Positions 6,009-9,793 of a stretch of DNA of 9,793 bases are shown piece after piece. The position numbers and the translations under genes are program-made. The DNA comes from JANWHF01 sp036276235 (GTDB lineage: Bacteria; Planctomycetota; Phycisphaerae; Tepidisphaerales; Tepidisphaeraceae). The notes beneath the pieces are model-generated. The model ran no database searches. It saw only the letters and a list, made by a program, of their open reading frames with translations, and had not been told where the DNA came from. Position 1 is the first letter of the stretch, and the number at the start of each line of letters is the position of its first letter. The stretch covers positions 1-9,793 of the forward strand of contig DATBDZ010000224.1 in assembly GCA_036276235.1 (NCBI GenBank), written 5' to 3'.

Positions 6009-6203
6009 GTGTTCTTGGCGGTATATTGTAGTCTGCCGGCTCGCGCGCCTGGGGTGAAGCCGGCGCGGGGTACATTGGGATTCACCGTCTCCGTCGTTGC
6101 GCTGATGCGCTGCGAAATTTTGCAAAAAATGATGCGCTTTGGTGCGCGAAGGTGCGCGCGTCGCGCCAGCTCCCATCGCCTTGCGATTTCTGTCGGCATG
6201 TAA
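6009..6203 (+). CDS. Weak candidate small upstream ORF, 64 codons
   Basis: A frame from GTG 6009 to TAA 6201-6203 whose last base is the first base of the glycosyltransferase ATG (TAATG). Such overlap often marks translational coupling, and the downstream gene has no visible ribosome site of its own. Against it: there is no ribosome site before the GTG, the codons are irregular, and the product is an Arg/Ala-rich peptide with one modest hydrophobic stretch (TLGFTVSVVALM). I do not recognise it, and it may well be non-coding. Confidence 0.15.
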   Translation: MFLAVYCSLPARAPGVKPARGTLGFTVSVVALMRCEILQKMMRFGARRCARRASSHRLAISVGM

Positions 6204-7411
6204 TGGGTTCCAAAGAAACCTCCATCCTCGTCCTGATGCCATTGGCGAGCATTCGCGGCGGCGCGGAGCAGACATTGCTTGATCTGCTGGGCTCGTCCGC
6301 GGCGCGAAAGATCAACTGGTCGCTGCTGGCTTTTGAGGAAGGCGAGTTGGTGGAGAAAGTCCGGGCGATGGGGATCGAAGTGACTGTGATCAATGCCGGC
6401 CGGCTGCGCCAGCCGCTGCGCGTGGCGGGGACGATTCGGCGAATCGCCCGAAAGGCCCGCGCGATGCAGGCGGACCTGATCCTGAGTTGGATGCCCAAGG
6501 CGCATCTGTACGGCGGCTTCGCGGCGCTGCTAAGCCGCACACCGGCCTGCTGGTTTCAGCATGGGACGCCTTCAGCCGCAAGCATGCTCGATCGCGGGAT
6601 GGCGCGGCTTCCCGCCCGCGCGATTCTCACATGCTCCGCGGCGGTGGCCGCATCGCAGGCGAAGCTCTCGCCCACGAGGCGCACGATCGTGGTGCATCCG
6701 GGTGTCGATCTGGCGAGATTCGATTTGTCGAAGCTTCCCGCGCCCGCTGATTGCCGGCGGCTACTGGGGCTGCCGGCGCGAGGGCCTCTGATCGGCATCG
6801 TGGGACGCTTGCAGCATTGGAAAGGGATTCACGTTTTGCTGGAGGCGATGCCGCGCATCATTGAGCGGCATGCCGATGCGCATTGCGTGGTCGTCGGTGG
6901 GCTTCACGATCTGGAACCGCAGTATCCCGGCTTTCTTCAGAAGCGGGCCGAGGAACTGAAGCTGAGCAATCATGTGACATTTGCCGGCGCGCAATCGAAC
7001 GTGCCGCTCTGGATGATGGCGATGGATGTCTTCGTTCATGCTTCGGATTGCGAGCCTTTTGGGATCGTGATCCTCGAGGCGATGGCGCTAGGCAAGCCGG
7101 TGATCGCGGGCGACAGCGGGGGGCCGCGCGAGATCATCACGCCGGGCGTCGATGGGATGCTGACGCCCTTTGGCGACGCGCCTGCACTGGCGGGTGCGAT
7201 CTTGAAATACCTGGACGAGCCGGAGTTTGCCCGCCAGATGGGCGCGGCCGCGGCACTTAGAGCGCGGCAGTTTTCCACGCAGGCGTTTGCGGAAAAGGCC
7301 GTCGATTCCTTGCTCGAACTGACAAGCAACGCCGATGGTGCTCACGCAGGCTCGCAAAGCCCCGGACAGGGCGTCGAGATTCCGATAAATTGCCGGGAGC
7401 CTTTGGCATGA
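6203..7411 (+). CDS. GT4-type glycosyltransferase, first gene of an operon
   Basis: A 402-residue GT-B glycosyltransferase from ATG 6203 to TGA 7409-7411. The N-terminal Glyco_transf_4-like domain opens with 'ILVLMPLASIRGGAEQTL' (about residues 7-24), including the usual GGAE turn; 'FQHGTPSAAS' and 'VHPGVDLARF' mark the interdomain part. The C-terminal domain has 'IGIVGRLQHWKGIHVLLEA' and the donor-binding E-x7-E motif EPFGIVILE (Glu284 and Glu292), followed by 'AMALGKPVIAGDSGGPREII'. It likely adds a hexose-type sugar to a lipid-linked glycan; exact specificity is unknown. A GTG at 6152 would add 17 residues, but homology starts after 6203. No Shine-Dalgarno precedes 6203, and its ATG overlaps the stop of a small upstream frame. 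Its stop overlaps the next start in an ATGA, showing tight coupling to an acyltransferase and suggesting the two act on the same glycan. Confidence 0.92.
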   Translation: MGSKETSILVLMPLASIRGGAEQTLLDLLGSSAARKINWSLLAFEEGELVEKVRAMGIEVTVINAGRLRQPLRVAGTIRRIARKARAMQADLILSWMPKAHLYGGFAALLSRTPACWFQHGTPSAASMLDRGMARLPARAILTCSAAVAASQAKLSPTRRTIVVHPGVDLARFDLSKLPAPADCRRLLGLPARGPLIGIVGRLQHWKGIHVLLEAMPRIIERHADAHCVVVGGLHDLEPQYPGFLQKRAEELKLSNHVTFAGAQSNVPLWMMAMDVFVHASDCEPFGIVILEAMALGKPVIAGDSGGPREIITPGVDGMLTPFGDAPALAGAILKYLDEPEFARQMGAAAALRARQFSTQAFAEKAVDSLLELTSNADGAHAGSQSPGQGVEIPINCREPLA

Positions 7412-8676
7412 CGGCCCTGGCCGAAAAACCTCAGGCAGTGGAGAGCGGCCGGGCCGGCCATCTGGCGGCGCTGGACGGGCTTCGCGCGATGGCGGCGCTG
7501 TATGTTGTGCTTCATCATGCCTGGATGATCGCCATGCCCGGGCCGCCGGTCGGGCGGGCGGCTCAGGTTTGCAATATCCTGCTGAGCCGCGGGCACGTCG
7601 CGGTGGATTTGTTTATCGTCCTCTCCGGCTTCTGCCTGATGTTGCCGGTCAGTCGCGGCGAGGGGGTCTTGAAGGGAACATCACTCCAGTTCTTCAAGCG
7701 CCGGGCGCGGCGGATTCTTCCGCCATACTACGCCGCCCTTGCACTAAGCCTGGTGGCGGCGACGACATTTCTTCGCTTCGAAACAGGATCACCTTGGGAT
7801 GGATCGATCCCGGTTACCGCTGCCGGCATCATCAACCACGCGCTGCTGATCCACGAGTGGTTCCGGCCGACCTCCATCCAGATCAACGGGCCGCTCTGGT
7901 CGGTCGGCGTGGAGTGGAAGATTTACTTCCTCTTCCCGCTGCTCATCGTGGGGTTTCGCAAGTACGGACCGGTCGTCGTTGCGACTGCTGCCGTGATTTT
8001 GTCTTATGCGTTGCTCTTGGCGCTCCGTTGGACGCCGATCAATACCGCGACCGGCGGCGTATCGGCGCATTACATCGGTCTGTTTGCATTGGGAATGCTT
8101 GCAGCGGAAATCTCGACTTCAAGTCGAGAGCCTTATCGCAATCTTCGAACTTGGATGCCGATGCCGCTCGTTCTGGTGCTGGCGACGATCGCCTGCGTGG
8201 TGGCTTCAAGAATCCCCCTGCGCCACGAAGACCTTACGCCCTTTAACGATCTGTTCGTTGGAATTTGGTCAGCGATCCTAGTGATGACCGCGATCACACG
8301 GCCCAAAGGCATCGTACATCGCGTAGCGGCCACGCGGTGGCTGGTCTTTGCCGGTACATTTTCGTACAGCATTTATCTCCTGCATATGCCGCTGCTGCAG
8401 GCGATCTGGCAATACGGGATGCCCAGCTCCCATCGCACGGGTTTGGCCACGCTGGCGATTATGACGGCCGTCGCGATCCCGATCACCCTCCTGATCTGCT
8501 ACCTGTTTTTCCTCGCCTTTGAGAAACCGTTTTTGCGGGCGCGCAAAGGACGCACGATCGAAGCATCCTCACGGGATTTTGGCGCGACGATGTTTGTGAG
8601 TGGCAGCGACGGCGCGGTTCCCTCCGCGATGCTCTCAGACGCCGACGTTGTCAGTACGTTACGGGAGCCGCAATGA
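7408..8676 (+). CDS. Membrane O-acyltransferase, acyltransferase-3 family (copy B)
   Basis: A 422-residue polytopic membrane protein from ATG 7408 to TGA 8674-8676. The start is well supported: GGGAG (7395-7399) lies 8 bases upstream and the ATG overlaps the previous stop (ATGA). A TTG at 7390 would add six residues but is unnecessary. Family motifs in order: 'LDGLRAMAALYVVLHHAW' (22-39) with the likely catalytic His37; 'VAVDLFIVLSGFCLMLPV' (64-81); the cytoplasmic 'RRARRILPPYY' (98-108); 'LWSVGVEWKIYF' (163-174); and 'FSYSIYLLHMPLL' near the end. About ten helices are expected, then a polar cytoplasmic tail of about 45 residues ending in 'VVSTLREPQ'. It probably transfers an acetyl or other acyl group to a glycan sugar using a cytoplasmic acyl-CoA donor. 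It is clearly paralogous to the next gene. Confidence 0.93.
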   Translation: MTALAEKPQAVESGRAGHLAALDGLRAMAALYVVLHHAWMIAMPGPPVGRAAQVCNILLSRGHVAVDLFIVLSGFCLMLPVSRGEGVLKGTSLQFFKRRARRILPPYYAALALSLVAATTFLRFETGSPWDGSIPVTAAGIINHALLIHEWFRPTSIQINGPLWSVGVEWKIYFLFPLLIVGFRKYGPVVVATAAVILSYALLLALRWTPINTATGGVSAHYIGLFALGMLAAEISTSSREPYRNLRTWMPMPLVLVLATIACVVASRIPLRHEDLTPFNDLFVGIWSAILVMTAITRPKGIVHRVAATRWLVFAGTFSYSIYLLHMPLLQAIWQYGMPSSHRTGLATLAIMTAVAIPITLLICYLFFLAFEKPFLRARKGRTIEASSRDFGATMFVSGSDGAVPSAMLSDADVVSTLREPQ

Positions 8677-9793
8677 CCCTTGAGGTTGACGAGCATCAGG
8701 CCCCCAAACTGCTTAATGCGCCAGGTAGCGGCCAGTCGATCCATTTGGCCTACCTCGACGGCGTTCGCGGGTTGGCGGCGCTCTACGTCTTGCTGGAGCA
8801 CATTCAGCTCAGCGGCCTGGATTTGATCAATGCCCGCGCTCTGGCGCCGGGCGCGGGAACTCATCTGCAGCGGTTCGCCCTTTTCCTGAACTCGTCGGTT
8901 CTGGGATTCGGCCATCTGGCGGTGGATGTGTTTATTGTATTATCAGGATATTGCCTGATGCTGCCGGTCGTGACCTCACCAGACCAGAATCTGCGCGGCG
9001 GCTTGCGCGCCTACATCGCGCGGCGAGCCTGGCGCATTCTGCCCCCTTATTACGTCGCCTTGGCGCTCGCGCTCATCTTCGCCGTGCCCAATGGCGTGAT
9101 CAACATGTACTCGCGCGGCGACGTGATCACGCATCTGTTGCTGGTCCACAACGCCAACCCCGCGTGGCTGTTCTCCATCAATCCGCCCATGTGGAGCATC
9201 GCCGTTGAATGGCAGATCTATTTTATCTTTGCACTGCTGCTGCTGCCGGTGTGGCGGGCCGCGGGCAACGGAGCGGCGTTGCTCGTCGCGTTTGTGCTGG
9301 GTCTGAGCCCTATCTATCTGCTGCCGTCGTCGTTCAATATCGAGTGGTCGTGCCCGTGGTATATCGGTTTGTTCGCGATGGGAATGGTCGCCGCCAACGT
9401 AAGCCTCAAGCGCATCTCCCCCCGCGCCTGGCGGATTCCGTGGCTGATGGTCGCCGCGCTATTGGTGATGCTGACCGGGCTGACCTTCCTGTGGCAACGG
9501 AATCCTCACGTCCACGAGCTATGGGTGCGCTGGTTCCGCATCGCGAGTCGCGGCTTCGGTTGGCCGCTGGATGTTCTGGCGGGCGCGGCGGTCGCCTGTG
9601 CCTTGCTCGGCCTGACTCGCGCCCAATACTCCGCGACGGGCGCCTTTGCGCAAAAGACATTGCGGCTTCTCAGGTCTCGCCCGCTGGCTCTGCTCGGCGC
9701 ATTTTCATATAGCCTGTATCTCGCGCACGCTCCGGTGACGTCTTTTGTCTTTGGACGCCTGGGGCGGATGAATCTTTCGCCAGGTCTGGGGTA
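8673..9793 (+). CDS. Membrane O-acyltransferase, acyltransferase-3 family (copy C), 3' end outside the window
   Basis: An open frame of 373 codons from ATG 8673 to the end of the window, with no stop. The ATG overlaps the previous stop (ATGA), and GGGAG lies 5 bases upstream (8663-8667), the same GGGAGCC site as in front of copy B. Motifs: 'YLDGVRGLAALYVLLEHIQL' (27-46) with the likely catalytic His43; 'LAVDVFIVLSGYCLMLPV' (82-99); 'RRAWRILPPYYVALALAL' (117-134); 'MWSIAVEWQIYF' (173-184); 'WYIGLFAMGMVAAN'; and 'FSYSLYLAHAPVT' close to the window end. Only about the last helix or two should be missing. The first histidine of copy B's HH pair is Glu42 here. It should O-acylate the same glycan as copy B, perhaps at another position or with another acyl group. 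Confidence 0.93.
   Translation, partial: MTLEVDEHQAPKLLNAPGSGQSIHLAYLDGVRGLAALYVLLEHIQLSGLDLINARALAPGAGTHLQRFALFLNSSVLGFGHLAVDVFIVLSGYCLMLPVVTSPDQNLRGGLRAYIARRAWRILPPYYVALALALIFAVPNGVINMYSRGDVITHLLLVHNANPAWLFSINPPMWSIAVEWQIYFIFALLLLPVWRAAGNGAALLVAFVLGLSPIYLLPSSFNIEWSCPWYIGLFAMGMVAANVSLKRISPRAWRIPWLMVAALLVMLTGLTFLWQRNPHVHELWVRWFRIASRGFGWPLDVLAGAAVACALLGLTRAQYSATGAFAQKTLRLLRSRPLALLGAFSYSLYLAHAPVTSFVFGRLGRMNLSPGLG

Larger units (their letters stand above)
5484..6202. other. Long intergenic region (about 720 bases) between divergent genes
   Basis: No convincing gene is visible. From left to right it holds the FkbM upstream sequence, a GC-rich palindromic repeat (5592-5700), about 150 bases with small unremarkable hairpins such as CCGCA-TAC-TGCGG near 5790, an AT-rich segment (about 5841-5975) with short symmetrical repeats, and a GC-rich leader just before the third glycosyltransferase. 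A 64-codon open frame (6009-6203) is discussed separately as a weak candidate. Confidence 0.65.

Noticed and set aside
7569..8246. 225-codon plus-strand frame inside acyltransferase B
   Set aside because: An out-of-frame shadow of a gene with complete family motifs; its own product is Arg-rich and without motifs.
1..9793. tRNA, rRNA, CRISPR arrays, transposase or integrase genes
   Set aside because: Looked for and not seen: no cloverleaf-like segments, no regularly spaced direct repeats, and no transposase or recombinase motifs in any plausible frame.

Overview
The window is a fragment of a cell-surface or extracellular polysaccharide biosynthesis region from a GC-rich bacterium. It encodes three GT4-type (GT-B fold) glycosyltransferases, three membrane O-acyltransferases of the acyltransferase-3 family and one FkbM-type methyltransferase. 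No flippase, polymerase, ABC exporter or nucleotide-sugar synthesis gene is visible, so this is probably one side of a larger locus. A planctomycete-like host is my best guess. It rests on a small two-membrane-segment protein of a type I associate with Planctomycetota, and on a GC-rich palindromic repeat of a kind I recall from those genomes. Both are recognition from memory, not a search.

Layout. 1-891 (+) is the 3' part of a glycosyltransferase. 1047-1448 (+) is a small membrane-anchored protein. A hairpin at 1457-1490 lies in the 44-base gap before a convergent acyltransferase, 2695-1493 (-). A 507-base divergent control region (2696-3202) separates that gene from the second glycosyltransferase, 3203-4561 (+). 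This faces the FkbM methyltransferase, 5483-4662 (-). A second long non-coding stretch (5484-6202) holds a 109-base palindromic repeat and an AT-rich leader. The last block, 6203-7411, 7408-8676 and 8673-past the end (all +), is a tight operon of glycosyltransferase plus two paralogous acyltransferases, joined by two ATGA stop/start overlaps. The last gene has no stop codon inside the window.

The most interesting structure is in the divergent region. The same promoter-plus-leader unit is present twice, in opposite orientations. Each copy starts with TTGACG-N16-CATAAT and continues for about 95 bases at roughly 69% identity. Each copy can form the same two RNA hairpins just after the expected transcription start, and several differences between the copies keep the pairing through G-U wobbles. 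One copy points at the acyltransferase and the other at the glycosyltransferase. This looks like a duplicated regulatory leader coordinating the two genes, though a decayed inverted-repeat element is also possible.

How the genes work together (inference): the glycosyltransferases build the glycan at the inner face of the membrane, the acyltransferases decorate sugars with acetyl or other acyl groups, and the FkbM enzyme O-methylates a sugar. The result would be a heavily modified glycan.
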